From positions 1 through 21,457 of the forward strand of contig JAPLOT010000082.1 of NCBI GenBank assembly GCA_026400595.1: 21,457 nt of DNA, read 5' to 3'. The translations under genes and the position numbers were made by a program. The notes under the pieces are model-generated. The model did not search any database, had not been told where the DNA came from, and worked only from the letters and a program-made list of their open reading frames with translations. Shown piece after piece: positions 6,941 to 15,859 of the stretch; the first letter of the stretch is position 1, and the number at the start of each line of letters is the position of its first letter. This DNA is from Alphaproteobacteria bacterium. Its GTDB lineage: Bacteria; Pseudomonadota; Alphaproteobacteria; Rhizobiales; Aestuariivirgaceae.

Positions 6941-8533
6941 ATGCGCCGCCTCATCGCGACCCTCGTTCTCATCGTCCTGATGATCGTTCCGGCCCGCGCC
7001 GATCTGCAGAGCGCGGTGGATGCGCTGGGCTCTGCCAAGATGGACGCGCTCGAGGCGGTCATCAAGACGCTGGCGGGAGAGCCCGGTCCAGTTCCGGCGA
7101 CGGTGCTCGGCGCGCTCGCGGACGGAAAACTCTACGTCCGCAAGTCCGACCAGAAGGTCGTCATCGTGGCGGAAGAGGCCGGAGGATTCGCCTTGACCGA
7201 CCCGGTCACGGGCGCGAGTGCCGGAACCGTGGCTGCGGGAGAGGTCAGCAAGATCCGTATCAACAACGCCCTGCGCCGCGCCATCAAGGCGGCGGCCGGC
7301 GGCAGCGCGCTGGCCAGTCCCGATCCGGCGAAGCGCCTTGAGGCCGCACAGGCCGTGCTCAAGTCGCGCGATGCAAGCGCCCTGCCGGCCATCGATGCGG
7401 CACTGGCGCAGGAGACCGATGCGAAGGTGAAGGCCGCGCTGCAGTTGGCGCAAGCCGCAGCGCTGCTGGGTTCCGATCGTCCGGACACGGAGAAGATCGC
7501 GGCGATCAGCACGCTGGCCGCCACCGGCAGCCGCGATGTGCTGCCGGTTCTCGCCGGCGCGGCAGAAGGCCAGGGCGATGTGGCGCTGGCCGCCCGGACC
7601 GCGATCTCCGGCATCGAGACGAGCCTCGCCTTCTGGAACATGGGCCAGAACATCTGGTTCGGCATCTCGCTGGGCTCGGTTCTGCTGCTGGCGGCCGTCG
7701 GCCTCGCCATCACCTTCGGCGTCATGGGTGTCATCAACATGGCGCATGGCGAGTTGGTGATGCTGGGGGGCTATTCCACCTTCGTGGTGCAGGAGGTGAT
7801 CCGCAATCATGCGCCGGGACTCTTCGACGCCTCGCTCTTCATCGCGCTGCCCATCGCCTTCCTCGTCGCTGCCATGGCCGGTCTCGTCATCGAGCGCCTG
7901 GTGATCCGCCCGCTCTATGGCCGCCCGCTGGAAACCCTGCTGGCCACCTGGGGCGTGTCGCTGATCCTGCAGCAGACCATCCGCATGATCTTCGGCCCGA
8001 CCAACCGCGAGGTGGGCAATCCCTCCTGGGCCTCGGGCGCTTTCGAACTGGGCCAGCTCTCGATCACCTACAACCGCCTCTGGCTGGTGATCTTCTCGCT
8101 CATCGTCTTCTTCGCCCTCTATGCCGTGCTCAACAAGACCTGGTTCGGCCTGCAGATGCGCGCCGTCACCCAGAACCGTCGCATGGCCTCGGCCATCGGC
8201 ATCAAGACGCCCTGGATCGGGGCGCTGACCTTCGCGGTGGGATCGGGCATCGCGGGGATTGCCGGCGTCGGCCTTTCGCAGATCGACAATGTCTCGCCCG
8301 ACCTCGGGCAAAGCTACTCGATCGACAGCTTCATGGTGGTGGTCTTCGGCGGCGTCGGGAACATCTGGGGCACGCTGGTGGCCGCCATGACGCTGGGCAT
8401 CATCAACAAGCTGCTCGAACCCTTCGCCGGCGCGGTGCTGGGCAAGATCCTGGTGCTGGTCTTCATCATCCTCTTCATCCAGAAGCGGCCACGCGGACTC
8501 TTCGCGCTCAAGGGAAGGTTCGTCGAGGCATGA
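6941..8533 (+). CDS. urtB: Urea ABC transporter permease UrtB, long form
   Basis: This 530-residue protein has two parts. Residues 1-20 are a signal peptide (MRRLIATLVLIVLMIVPARA). Residues 21 to about 225 are an alanine-rich, helical, HEAT-like region that is expected to be periplasmic and is typical of proteobacterial UrtB. From about residue 228 comes a LivH-type permease with many membrane helices, including GVMGVINMAHGELVMLGGY, the coupling-helix region RAVTQNRRMASAIGI and the conserved GGVGNIWGT. It forms one half of the inner-membrane urea channel with UrtC, powered by UrtD and UrtE. The ATG at 6941 follows a GGAGA by a suitable distance. The stop codon overlaps the urtC start as ATGA, so the two are translationally coupled. 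Confidence 0.95.
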   Translation: MRRLIATLVLIVLMIVPARADLQSAVDALGSAKMDALEAVIKTLAGEPGPVPATVLGALADGKLYVRKSDQKVVIVAEEAGGFALTDPVTGASAGTVAAGEVSKIRINNALRRAIKAAAGGSALASPDPAKRLEAAQAVLKSRDASALPAIDAALAQETDAKVKAALQLAQAAALLGSDRPDTEKIAAISTLAATGSRDVLPVLAGAAEGQGDVALAARTAISGIETSLAFWNMGQNIWFGISLGSVLLLAAVGLAITFGVMGVINMAHGELVMLGGYSTFVVQEVIRNHAPGLFDASLFIALPIAFLVAAMAGLVIERLVIRPLYGRPLETLLATWGVSLILQQTIRMIFGPTNREVGNPSWASGAFELGQLSITYNRLWLVIFSLIVFFALYAVLNKTWFGLQMRAVTQNRRMASAIGIKTPWIGALTFAVGSGIAGIAGVGLSQIDNVSPDLGQSYSIDSFMVVVFGGVGNIWGTLVAAMTLGIINKLLEPFAGAVLGKILVLVFIILFIQKRPRGLFALKGRFVEA

Positions 8534-9645
8534 GGCGGGCGACATTCATCGCGGCCTGCATCATCGCGGCCATGGCGATCCTGGTGCCGGTGCTCAATCT
8601 CTGGGTCCCGGCAGACTCGGCCCTGCACATTCCCGACCATCTCGTGCCGCTGCTCGGCAAGTATCTCTGCTTTGCGATCCTGGCGCTGGCCCTCGATCTC
8701 GCCTGGGGCTACTGCGGCATCCTCTCGCTCGGCCACGGCGCCTTCTTCGCGCTCGGCGGCTATGCCATGGGCATGTACCTGATGCGCCAGATCGGCAGCC
8801 GCGGCGTCTATGCCAATCCGATCCTTCCGGACTTCATGGTCTTCCTGAACTGGAAGGACCTGCCCTGGTACTGGTACGGCTTCGACATGTTCTGGTTCGC
8901 CGCCATCATGGTGATGCTGGTGCCGGGGCTGCTCGCCTTCGTCTTTGGCTGGTTCGCCTTCCGCTCGCGCGTCACCGGCGTCTATCTCTCGATCATCACC
9001 CAGGCGCTGACCTATGCGCTGCTGCTCGCCTTCTTCCGCAATGACATGGGCTTCGGCGGCAACAATGGCCTCACCGACTTCAAGGACATTCTCGGCTTCA
9101 ACATCCAGTCGCAGGGAACCCGTGCCGCGCTCTTCGCGGCAACGGCGCTGACGCTTGCCGCCTTCCTGCTCATGCTGCAATGGATCGTGGCCTCGCGGCT
9201 CGGCAAGGTCATGGTGGCGGTGCGCGATGCGGAATCCCGCACCCGCTTCATCGGCTACCGCGTGGAGCATGTGAAGCTCTTCGCCTTCACCCTGTCGGCC
9301 GTCATGGCGGGCGTGGCCGGTGCGCTCTACGTGCCGCAGGTGGGCATCATCAATCCGGGCGAGTTCTCACCCGCCAATTCGATCGAGATCGTGATCTGGT
9401 CGGCCGTGGGCGGGCGGGGCACACTGGTCGGGCCGATCATCGGCGCGCTCACCGTCAATGCCGGCAAGAGCTATTTCACCGCGGCCTTCCCGGATGCCTG
9501 GCTGCTGGTGCTGGGCGCGCTCTTCGTCTGCGTGACCCTGTTCCTGCCCAGGGGCATCGTCGGCACGCTCTCCGAATGGTGGGAGAAGCGGCCGCAGCGC
9601 ACGGCGGCGCAAGCGCCGGTCGCCAGCATGGAGGCGGCACAGTGA
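8530..9645 (+). CDS. urtC: Urea ABC transporter permease UrtC
   Basis: This 371-residue LivM-type permease starts at the ATG that overlaps the urtB stop. Recognisable segments are GYCGILSLGHGAFFALGGY near residue 58, the UrtC-typical aromatic stretch LPWYWYGFDMFWF near residue 115, the ATPase-contact region AVRDAESRTRFIGY near residue 232 and GRGTLVGPIIGA near residue 296. It pairs with UrtB to form the membrane pore. The protein ends in a short hydrophilic tail of about 25 residues. Its stop TGA overlaps the GTG start of urtD, continuing the coupled chain of the operon. Confidence 0.95.
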   Translation: MRRATFIAACIIAAMAILVPVLNLWVPADSALHIPDHLVPLLGKYLCFAILALALDLAWGYCGILSLGHGAFFALGGYAMGMYLMRQIGSRGVYANPILPDFMVFLNWKDLPWYWYGFDMFWFAAIMVMLVPGLLAFVFGWFAFRSRVTGVYLSIITQALTYALLLAFFRNDMGFGGNNGLTDFKDILGFNIQSQGTRAALFAATALTLAAFLLMLQWIVASRLGKVMVAVRDAESRTRFIGYRVEHVKLFAFTLSAVMAGVAGALYVPQVGIINPGEFSPANSIEIVIWSAVGGRGTLVGPIIGALTVNAGKSYFTAAFPDAWLLVLGALFVCVTLFLPRGIVGTLSEWWEKRPQRTAAQAPVASMEAAQ

Positions 9646-10388
9646 GCAAGCGGGGCAGCATCCTCTATCTCGACGGCATCACGGTGAGCTTCGATGGCTT
9701 CAAGGCGCTCAACAGCCTGTCGCTGATCGTCGGCCAGGGCGAGATGCGCGCCATCATCGGACCCAATGGCGCAGGCAAGACAACCATGATGGATGTCATC
9801 ACCGGCAAGACCCGGCCCGACGAGGGCGAGGCGCTGTTCGACGGCAATGTCGACCTGCTGACGCGCGACGAGGCAACCATCGCGAGGCTGGGCATCGGCC
9901 GCAAGTTCCAGCGGCCGTCTGTCTTCGAAAGCCACACGGTCTGGGACAACATCGAGCTGGCTTTGGAGGGCAACCGCGGCGTGGTGGACAGCCTCTTCCA
10001 CCGCCTCTCGCCAGCCGAGATGGCGCGCATTGAGGAGGTGCTCGAGACCGTCGGCCTCACCGCCCAGGCCAGGCGGCTGGCGGCGCATCTCAGCCATGGC
10101 CAGAAGCAGTGGCTCGAGATCGGCATGCTGCTGGCGCAGGAACCGAAACTGCTGCTGGTCGACGAGCCGGTGGCCGGCATGACTGACGACGAGACGGCGG
10201 CGACGGCCCGGCTGCTGAAGCGCATCGCCAGGGAGAAGGCCGTGGTCGTGGTGGAGCATGACATGTCCTTCGTGCGCGAACTGGGCGTGCGCGTCACCGT
10301 GCTGCATGAGGGCGCGGTGCTGGCCGAAGGCTCGCTCGATGCGGTGAGCGCCGACCCACGCGTGATCGAAGTCTATCTGGGACGGTGA
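9642..10388 (+). CDS. urtD: Urea ABC transporter ATPase UrtD
   Basis: From the GTG at 9642 the protein is 248 residues (MSKRGSILYLDGITVSFDG...). The GTG is chosen because it overlaps the urtC stop (GTGA), has GGAGG at 9630-9634 seven bases upstream, and gives the standard UrtD N-terminus; the open frame upstream is within urtC and not used. The motifs are Walker A G40-PNGAGKTT, Q-loop Q90, signature LSHGQ at 150-154 (the H in place of the second G is usual for UrtD), Walker B LLLVDE at 170-175 and H-loop H206. It is the cytoplasmic, LivG-like nucleotide-binding subunit that drives urea import with UrtE. Ten bases separate it from urtE. Confidence 0.95.
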   Translation: MSKRGSILYLDGITVSFDGFKALNSLSLIVGQGEMRAIIGPNGAGKTTMMDVITGKTRPDEGEALFDGNVDLLTRDEATIARLGIGRKFQRPSVFESHTVWDNIELALEGNRGVVDSLFHRLSPAEMARIEEVLETVGLTAQARRLAAHLSHGQKQWLEIGMLLAQEPKLLLVDEPVAGMTDDETAATARLLKRIAREKAVVVVEHDMSFVRELGVRVTVLHEGAVLAEGSLDAVSADPRVIEVYLGR

Positions 10389-10398
10389 GCAGGCGCGC

Positions 10399-11100
10399 AT
10401 GATCAATCTTTCCGTCACCGGACTCGATGTCTACTACGGCGCGGCCCAGGCACTGCGCGGCGTGTCGCTCGATGCCAGGCCGGGGTCCATCACCTGCGTG
10501 CTCGGGCGCAACGGCGTGGGCAAGTCCAGCCTGCTGCGCGCCATCATGGGGCTGCAGCCGGTGAAGGGCGGCGACATCGCCATCGACGGCAAATCCATCG
10601 GCAGCCTTGCGCCCTATGCGCGCGTGGCCTCGGGCCTCGGCTATGTGCCGCAGGGCCGCGAGATCTTCCCGTTGCTGACGGTGGAGGAGAATCTGCAGAC
10701 CGGCCTCACCGTGCTGCCGCGTGCCGAGCGCCATGTTGATGCCGAGATCTTCCGATTGTTTCCGGTTCTGAAGACCATGCTGGCGCGGCGCGGCGGCGAT
10801 CTCTCGGGCGGGCAGCAACAGCAGCTTGCCATCGCGCGCGCCCTGGTGACGCAACCCAGGCTGCTGGTTCTCGACGAACCCACCGAGGGTATCCAGCCTT
10901 CGATCATCAAGGACATCGTCCATGCCATCCGCTTCCTGCGCGACACGGCGGGCATGACCATCCTGCTGGTCGAGCAGTATCTCGACTTCTGCCGCGCGCT
11001 TGCAGACCACGTCTACATCATGGACCGCGGCGAGGTGGTGCACAGCGGCCCGGCGGCCGATCTCGACAGGCCGGAGGTACGCCGGCATCTCATGGTGTGA
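10399..11100 (+). CDS. urtE: Urea ABC transporter ATPase UrtE
   Basis: This 233-residue LivF-type ATPase has Walker A G36-RNGVGKSS, Q-loop Q85 (GYVPQGREIF), signature LSGGQ at 135-139 and Walker B LVLDE at 156-160. The switch region reads LLVEQYLDF, with Gln in place of the H-loop histidine, as is usual in the LivF/UrtE branch. It is the second nucleotide-binding subunit of the urea importer and the last gene of the urt operon. After it comes a 119-base gap before the next transporter; I see no strong terminator there, so some read-through into the BMP operon is possible. Confidence 0.95.
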   Translation: MINLSVTGLDVYYGAAQALRGVSLDARPGSITCVLGRNGVGKSSLLRAIMGLQPVKGGDIAIDGKSIGSLAPYARVASGLGYVPQGREIFPLLTVEENLQTGLTVLPRAERHVDAEIFRLFPVLKTMLARRGGDLSGGQQQQLAIARALVTQPRLLVLDEPTEGIQPSIIKDIVHAIRFLRDTAGMTILLVEQYLDFCRALADHVYIMDRGEVVHSGPAADLDRPEVRRHLMV

Positions 11101-11219
11101 TGACACAGATCGCGGTGGACAAAGCTTGCCATAACCCGCGCCGCTTGCTGGACAGAACCCCGTGGCGGGTGCCATAGTTTTGAGGAAGAGCTCTCGAGCG
11201 AGCTCGCAGGGAGGACGCA

Positions 11220-12239
11220 ATGACACTTCGCAATCTTCACGTCACACGCCGCAACGTGCTGGCCCTCGGCGCCGCCGGCGCCATGCTGCCGCTGGTCGGT
11301 CTGCAGCCGGCGCGCGCCGCCGGCGCCATCAAGACGGCCGCCATCTATACCGTGCCGGTGGAACAGCAATGGGTGAGCCGCATCCACAAGGCGGCGACTG
11401 CCGCGCAGGCCCGCGGCGACATCGAATATGTCTTCTCCGAGAAGGTCTCCAACACCGACTACGAGCGCGTCATGCGCGAATACTGCGAGGCGGGAAATCA
11501 GCTCATCGTGGGCGAGGCCTTCGCCGTCGAGGACGCCGCGCGCAGCGTGGCCAAGGACTATCCCGACCGCGCCTTCCTCATCGGCTCCAGCTTCAAGCCC
11601 GATGCCGCGGCCAATCCCAACTTCGCGGTCTTCGACAATTACATCCAGGACGCCTCTTATCTCACCGGCATCATTGCCGGTGCCATGACCAAGTCGGGCA
11701 AGATCGGCATGGTGGGCGGCTATCCGATCCCCGAGGTGAACCGGCTGATGAACGCCTTCATGGCCGGCGTGAAGGAGACGCGGCCCGACGCCACCTTCCT
11801 CGTCGCCTTCATCGGTTCCTGGTTCGATCCGCCCAAGGCGAAGGAGACCGCGCTGGCCCAGATCGATGCCGGCGCCGACCTGCTCTATGCCGAGCGCTTC
11901 GGCGTCTCGGACGCGGCGAAGGAAAAGGGCGTTCTGGCGGTGGGAAATGTCATCGACACCCAGGCCGACTATCCCGAGACGGTGGTGGCCTCGGCGATCT
12001 GGCATTTCGAGCCGACGCTGGATGCGGCCATCGCCAACATCAAGGCCGGCACCTTCAAGGCCGACGACTACGGCGTCTATTCCTTCATGAAGAACGGCGG
12101 CTGCAGCCTGGCGCCGCTCGGCACCTTCGACGCCAAGGTCCCGGCCGAGATCAAGGCCAAGGTCGCCGAGAAGGAAGCGGCCATCAAGTCGGGCGGCTTT
12201 ACCGTGACCATCGACGACAACGAGCCCAAGTCCTCCTGA
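11220..12239 (+). CDS. BMP-family substrate-binding protein of an ABC importer
   Basis: This 339-residue protein carries a Tat signal (H-V-T-R-R-N-V-L-A-L, then an Ala/Gly-rich core ending in PARA, cleavage near residue 33). The mature part is of the BMP (basic membrane protein, Med/PnrA-like) family: AIYTVPVEQQWVSRIHKAA near the N-terminus, a YERVMREYCEAGNQLIVG segment, then the DNYIQDASYLTGIIAGAMTKSGKIGMVGG hinge region. Family members bind nucleosides, purines or related compounds in the periplasm. AGGGAGGA at 11208-11215 supports the ATG at 11220. Just before it lies a repeated GAGCTC (11188-11193 and 11200-11205), which could form a small dyad. It heads a four-gene transporter operon. 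The exact ligand is not readable from sequence. Confidence 0.88.
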   Translation: MTLRNLHVTRRNVLALGAAGAMLPLVGLQPARAAGAIKTAAIYTVPVEQQWVSRIHKAATAAQARGDIEYVFSEKVSNTDYERVMREYCEAGNQLIVGEAFAVEDAARSVAKDYPDRAFLIGSSFKPDAAANPNFAVFDNYIQDASYLTGIIAGAMTKSGKIGMVGGYPIPEVNRLMNAFMAGVKETRPDATFLVAFIGSWFDPPKAKETALAQIDAGADLLYAERFGVSDAAKEKGVLAVGNVIDTQADYPETVVASAIWHFEPTLDAAIANIKAGTFKADDYGVYSFMKNGGCSLAPLGTFDAKVPAEIKAKVAEKEAAIKSGGFTVTIDDNEPKSS

Positions 12240-12249
12240 CGCGGCCCGC

Positions 12250-13800
12250 ATGACCCGCACAGCGACCGGAGAGCGGGATACCGTTCTCCGGCTTGACGGC
12301 ATCACCAAGATCTTCGGTGCGCTCGTTGCCAATGATGCGATCTCGCTCACGCTTCATCGCGGCGAGATCCTGGGGCTCCTGGGCGAGAACGGTGCTGGCA
12401 AGACCACGCTGATGAACATCCTCTTCGGCCACTACGTGGCCGATTCCGGGACCATCGCGGTAGAGGGTCGTCCGCTGCCGCCGGGCGATCCGGCCGCTTC
12501 ACTTGCGGCCGGAATCGGCATGGTGCACCAGCATTTCACCCTGGCCGAGAACCTGACCGTGCTCGACAATATCGTGCTGGGCACCGAAAGCCTGTGGCGG
12601 CTGTCCTCGCGGCGCGATGCGGCGCGCAGCCGCATCCGCAAGCTGGGCGAGGACTACGGGCTGGCCGTCGATCCCGACGTGACCGTCGCTTCGCTTTCGG
12701 TGGGCGAGCGCCAGCGCGTGGAGATCCTCAAGGCACTCTACCGCGACGCCCGCATCCTGATCCTCGACGAACCGACCGCGGTGCTCACCCCGCAGGAATC
12801 CGCGGCCCTGTTCGAAACGCTCAAGCGCTTCGTCGCCAGCGGCCTGTCGATCATCTTCATTTCGCACAAGCTTGGCGAGGTCCTCGCCGCCTGCAACCGC
12901 GTCACGATCCTGCGCGGCGGCAAGCTGGTGGCGGATCATGACGTGGCGGGCGTCACCCGTGCCGAGCTTGCTGAACTCATGGTGGGCCGGCCCATACCGG
13001 AGGCAAAGTCGGAACCGCGCGCGCCGGGTGCGGCCGTTCTCCGATTGGGACGTCTTTCGGCGGCGCGCGGACTCCTGTCGCTGCGCGATGTTGACCTCGA
13101 GATCCGCCAGGGCGAAGTCGTCGGCATCGCCGGTGTTGCGGGCAATGGCCAGAGCCTGCTGGCCGACGTCATCTCCGGGATGCAGCAGCCCAGCCATGGC
13201 AGGCTGGAACTGAATGGCGCCACGCTGCACGCGGTCACCCCCCGCGCCATGGTGGCGAGCGGCGTGGCGCGCATTCCCGAAGACCGTCATGCCGAAGGCC
13301 TGATCGGCGACATGACCATCACCGAGAATGTCGTTTCGGAAACCTATCGCAGTCCAGCCCTGTCGCGCTTCGGCCTCATCGACTGGCGCAAGGCGAGGAC
13401 GCGGGCCGAGGACATCATCAGCGCCTATGAGGTGAAGTGCCCGTCGCCCGACGTGCCGGTGCGCCTGCTGTCCGGCGGCAACATGCAGAAGCTGATCCTG
13501 GGCCGGGTCATGGCCGAAGGGCCGAAGCTCGTCCTGGCCAATCAGCCGACGCGCGGACTGGACGTGGGTGCTGTCAGTTACGTGCATGCCCGGTTGCTGG
13601 AGGCGCGATCCAAGGGAGCTGCGATCCTGCTGCTTTCGGAGGATCTCGATGAATTGCTCTCGCTGTCCGACCGGATCGCGGTGATCTATCGGGGCCGGCT
13701 CTCGCCGCTGCGCGAGCGCAGGGAAACCACCATCGCCGATCTGGGCCTCCTCATGGCCGGGCATGGTTTCGCCGGAGGCGAGGACAGCCATGCGGCTTGA
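12250..13800 (+). CDS. Duplicated ABC ATPase of the BMP/nucleoside importer
   Basis: This 516-residue protein has two ABC domains in one chain, the form seen in BMP-type nucleoside and in sugar importers. Domain 1 is complete: Walker A G45-ENGAGKTT, signature LSVGE and Walker B ILILDEPTAVLTPQE. Domain 2 (from about residue 255) is degenerate: its P-loop reads GVAGNGQS without the lysine, and its Walker B reads LVLANQPTRGLD, with N and Q in place of the catalytic D and E. Its signature LSGGN is kept. This asymmetry is normal in the family and does not mean the gene is broken. It starts 10 bases after the binding-protein gene and overlaps the first permease gene by 11 bases. Confidence 0.93.
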   Translation: MTRTATGERDTVLRLDGITKIFGALVANDAISLTLHRGEILGLLGENGAGKTTLMNILFGHYVADSGTIAVEGRPLPPGDPAASLAAGIGMVHQHFTLAENLTVLDNIVLGTESLWRLSSRRDAARSRIRKLGEDYGLAVDPDVTVASLSVGERQRVEILKALYRDARILILDEPTAVLTPQESAALFETLKRFVASGLSIIFISHKLGEVLAACNRVTILRGGKLVADHDVAGVTRAELAELMVGRPIPEAKSEPRAPGAAVLRLGRLSAARGLLSLRDVDLEIRQGEVVGIAGVAGNGQSLLADVISGMQQPSHGRLELNGATLHAVTPRAMVASGVARIPEDRHAEGLIGDMTITENVVSETYRSPALSRFGLIDWRKARTRAEDIISAYEVKCPSPDVPVRLLSGGNMQKLILGRVMAEGPKLVLANQPTRGLDVGAVSYVHARLLEARSKGAAILLLSEDLDELLSLSDRIAVIYRGRLSPLRERRETTIADLGLLMAGHGFAGGEDSHAA

Positions 13801-14839
13801 GCCCCGCCAGTCCCGGCCCTTGCTCCTGGTCTTTCTGCTCCCCGCGCTGGCGCTGCTGACTGCAGGCGTCATCTGTGCCCTACTCGTGATGCTGTCGGGC
13901 GCTTCGCCCTTCCAGGTCTTCGGCCTGATGATCAAGGGCGCACTTGGCAGCCAGTTCGCCTTTCTCGAAACCCTGACCCGCGCCACGCCCCTGATCTTCA
14001 CGGGTCTCGCCGTGGCGGTGGCCTTCCGGGCGAAACTGTGGAACATCGGCGCCGAGGCACAGCTCTACATCGGCGCGGTGATGACCGTGGTGCTGGGAAC
14101 CGGTCTCCTGCCCCTGCCGTGGCCGGCACTGATTCCCGTGCTGATGTTTTCGGCGGCGCTGGGCGGCGCGCTGGTATTGGCCGTGCCGACATTCCTCAAG
14201 ACGCGCTTCGGCGTGGACGAGGTCGTGACCACGCTGCTCTTGAACTTCATCGTGCTGCTCTTCGTCAGCATGCTCCTGGAAGGGCCGCTCAAGGATCCCA
14301 TGGGCCTCGGCTGGCCGCAGTCGAAGAAGGTGGTCGCCGATGCGCAGCTGCCCAAGCTGGTCCAGGGCAAGCGCCTGCATGCGGGCTTCGTCATCGCCAT
14401 CCTCGCCGCCATGCTGGTCTGGGTCTTCGACCGGCGCGCGGCACTGGGTTACGAGATGCGTGCCGTGGGCTACAATTCCAAGGCCGCGGCCTTTGCCGGA
14501 ATCCCCGTGAATCCCGTACTGGCGAAGACCGCCTTGCTGTCAGGCGGTCTCGCAGGCCTGGCCGGCTGGTCGGAAGTGTCGGGCCTCAAGGGCAATCTCA
14601 CGCTCGATCTGTCCCCGGGCTTCGGCTACACCGGCATCGTGGTGGCCATGCTGGCGTTGCTGCATCCGCTGGGTGTTGTGGTGGCGGCCATCTTCGTGGC
14701 CGCCGTCTTCGTCGGTGCAGATGCCATGAGCCGCAGCGCCGGCGTGCCAAGCTATATCGCCCATGTCATGGTGGCGCTGTCGCTGCTCTGCATGGTGACC
14801 GCCATCATGTTCACCCGTTACCGTGTGCGCTGGACCTGA
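13790..14839 (+). CDS. BMP/nucleoside ABC importer permease 1
   Basis: This is a permease of 349 residues from the ATG at 13790 (MRLEPRQSRPLLLVFLLPAL...), preceded by AGGA five bases upstream; an earlier in-frame start at 13763 lies deeper in the ATPase gene and has no better ribosome binding site. It belongs to the YufP-like branch of BPD-transporter-2 permeases: about eight to ten membrane helices, FRAKLWNIGAEAQLYIGA near residue 80, the loop RAVGYNSKAAAFAGI near residue 224 that contacts the ATPase, and the GFGYTGIVVAMLALLHPLG segment. It forms the channel with the second permease, which begins only two bases after its stop. Confidence 0.92.
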   Translation: MRLEPRQSRPLLLVFLLPALALLTAGVICALLVMLSGASPFQVFGLMIKGALGSQFAFLETLTRATPLIFTGLAVAVAFRAKLWNIGAEAQLYIGAVMTVVLGTGLLPLPWPALIPVLMFSAALGGALVLAVPTFLKTRFGVDEVVTTLLLNFIVLLFVSMLLEGPLKDPMGLGWPQSKKVVADAQLPKLVQGKRLHAGFVIAILAAMLVWVFDRRAALGYEMRAVGYNSKAAAFAGIPVNPVLAKTALLSGGLAGLAGWSEVSGLKGNLTLDLSPGFGYTGIVVAMLALLHPLGVVVAAIFVAAVFVGADAMSRSAGVPSYIAHVMVALSLLCMVTAIMFTRYRVRWT

Positions 14840-14841
14840 AG

Positions 14842-15783
14842 ATGGAAGCCATCGAGATCCTCTTCACCGCTTCGCTCTGGGCCGCCGCCATCCGGATTGC
14901 CTCACCCTTGATCTTCGGCACGCTGGGCGAGCTGATCTGCGAGCGCGCCGGCGTGCTCAATCTTGGCATCGAAGGCATCATGACGGCCGGCGCCTTTTCC
15001 GGCTGGCTGGCGGTTTACATGGGAGCAGACCTGTGGTTCGGCGTAGCCGTGGCAGCGATCGTCGGCGCAACGCTGGGACTTCTGCACGGTGTGCTGGTCG
15101 TGCCGCTCGGGCTGTCGCAGCATGTTACCGGAATCGGCGTGACGCTGCTGGCCACTTCGCTCTGCTATTACTTCTACCGTCTCGCCTTCCCGGAGGTGAC
15201 CTCGCCGCCGAAGATCGATCCCTTTCAGCCCTGGCCCGTGCCGGTGCTGTCCGAGATCCCGGTTCTCGGTCCAGCGCTGTTCCAGCAGACGCCGCTCACA
15301 TACCTGGCCTTCGTTATGGTGGTGCTGGTCGCGTGGTTCCTGGAACGCACGCCGCTGGGACTCGCGGTCCGCACCGTCGGCGAGAACCCGGCCGCTGCCG
15401 AGGCGCAGGGCATCAACGTGACCTGGGTGCGCATCGGCGCCGTCATGGCCGGCAGCGCGCTGATGGGCATAGGCGGCAGCTTCATCACATTGTCGGCGTT
15501 CAATTCCTTCTTCTTCGACATGATGAACGGGCGCGGCTGGATCTGCATCGCCCTGGTTGTCTTCGGCGCCTGGCGGCCGGGCAAGGCCCTGCTTGGCGCG
15601 GTCTTGTTCGGGGCTTTCGATGCCTATCAGTTGCGGCTGCAGCAGCTGGCCGGAGCGGTGGTGCCCTACCAGTTCTTCCTGATGCTGCCCTTCGTGCTCT
15701 CGATCCTTGCGCTGATCTTCATGTCGCGCCGGGTGGCCTATCCCCGCGCCCTCATGGTTCCCTATCGAAAAGGCGAGCGCTGA
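14842..15783 (+). CDS. BMP/nucleoside ABC importer permease 2
   Basis: This 313-residue permease of the YufQ-like branch starts at the ATG at 14842 (MEAIEILFTASLWAAAIRIASPLIFG). Conserved segments are GELICERAGVLNLGIEGIMTAGAF near residue 25, typical of the family, RTVGENPAAAEAQGINVTWVR near residue 175 and NGRGWICIALVVFGAWRPG near residue 229. The protein is hydrophobic throughout with short loops. It is the last gene of the four-gene importer; 76 bases separate it from the DUF992 gene, which has its own good ribosome binding site. The open frame continues upstream inside permease 1, but nothing supports a start there. Confidence 0.92.
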   Translation: MEAIEILFTASLWAAAIRIASPLIFGTLGELICERAGVLNLGIEGIMTAGAFSGWLAVYMGADLWFGVAVAAIVGATLGLLHGVLVVPLGLSQHVTGIGVTLLATSLCYYFYRLAFPEVTSPPKIDPFQPWPVPVLSEIPVLGPALFQQTPLTYLAFVMVVLVAWFLERTPLGLAVRTVGENPAAAEAQGINVTWVRIGAVMAGSALMGIGGSFITLSAFNSFFFDMMNGRGWICIALVVFGAWRPGKALLGAVLFGAFDAYQLRLQQLAGAVVPYQFFLMLPFVLSILALIFMSRRVAYPRALMVPYRKGER

Positions 15784-15859
15784 CTTCATTTGCAAGCAGC
15801 CCGGCGGCTGTGGCAAAAGCGAATCACACCCCCATCGTGATGAGATCTTGGAGGATCGG

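Noticed and set aside
11115..11135. A sigma-54-like site (TGGACAAAGCTTGCC) ahead of the BMP operon.
   Set aside because: The GG-GC spacing is 11 instead of 12 bases and the -24 element is poor. Sigma-54 tolerates such a change badly.
13400..13600. Loss of the Walker A lysine and Walker B acidic residues in the second ABC domain of the BMP ATPase, as a sign of decay.
   Set aside because: A degenerate second domain with ANQPTRG is the usual state in this family and the reading frame is intact.
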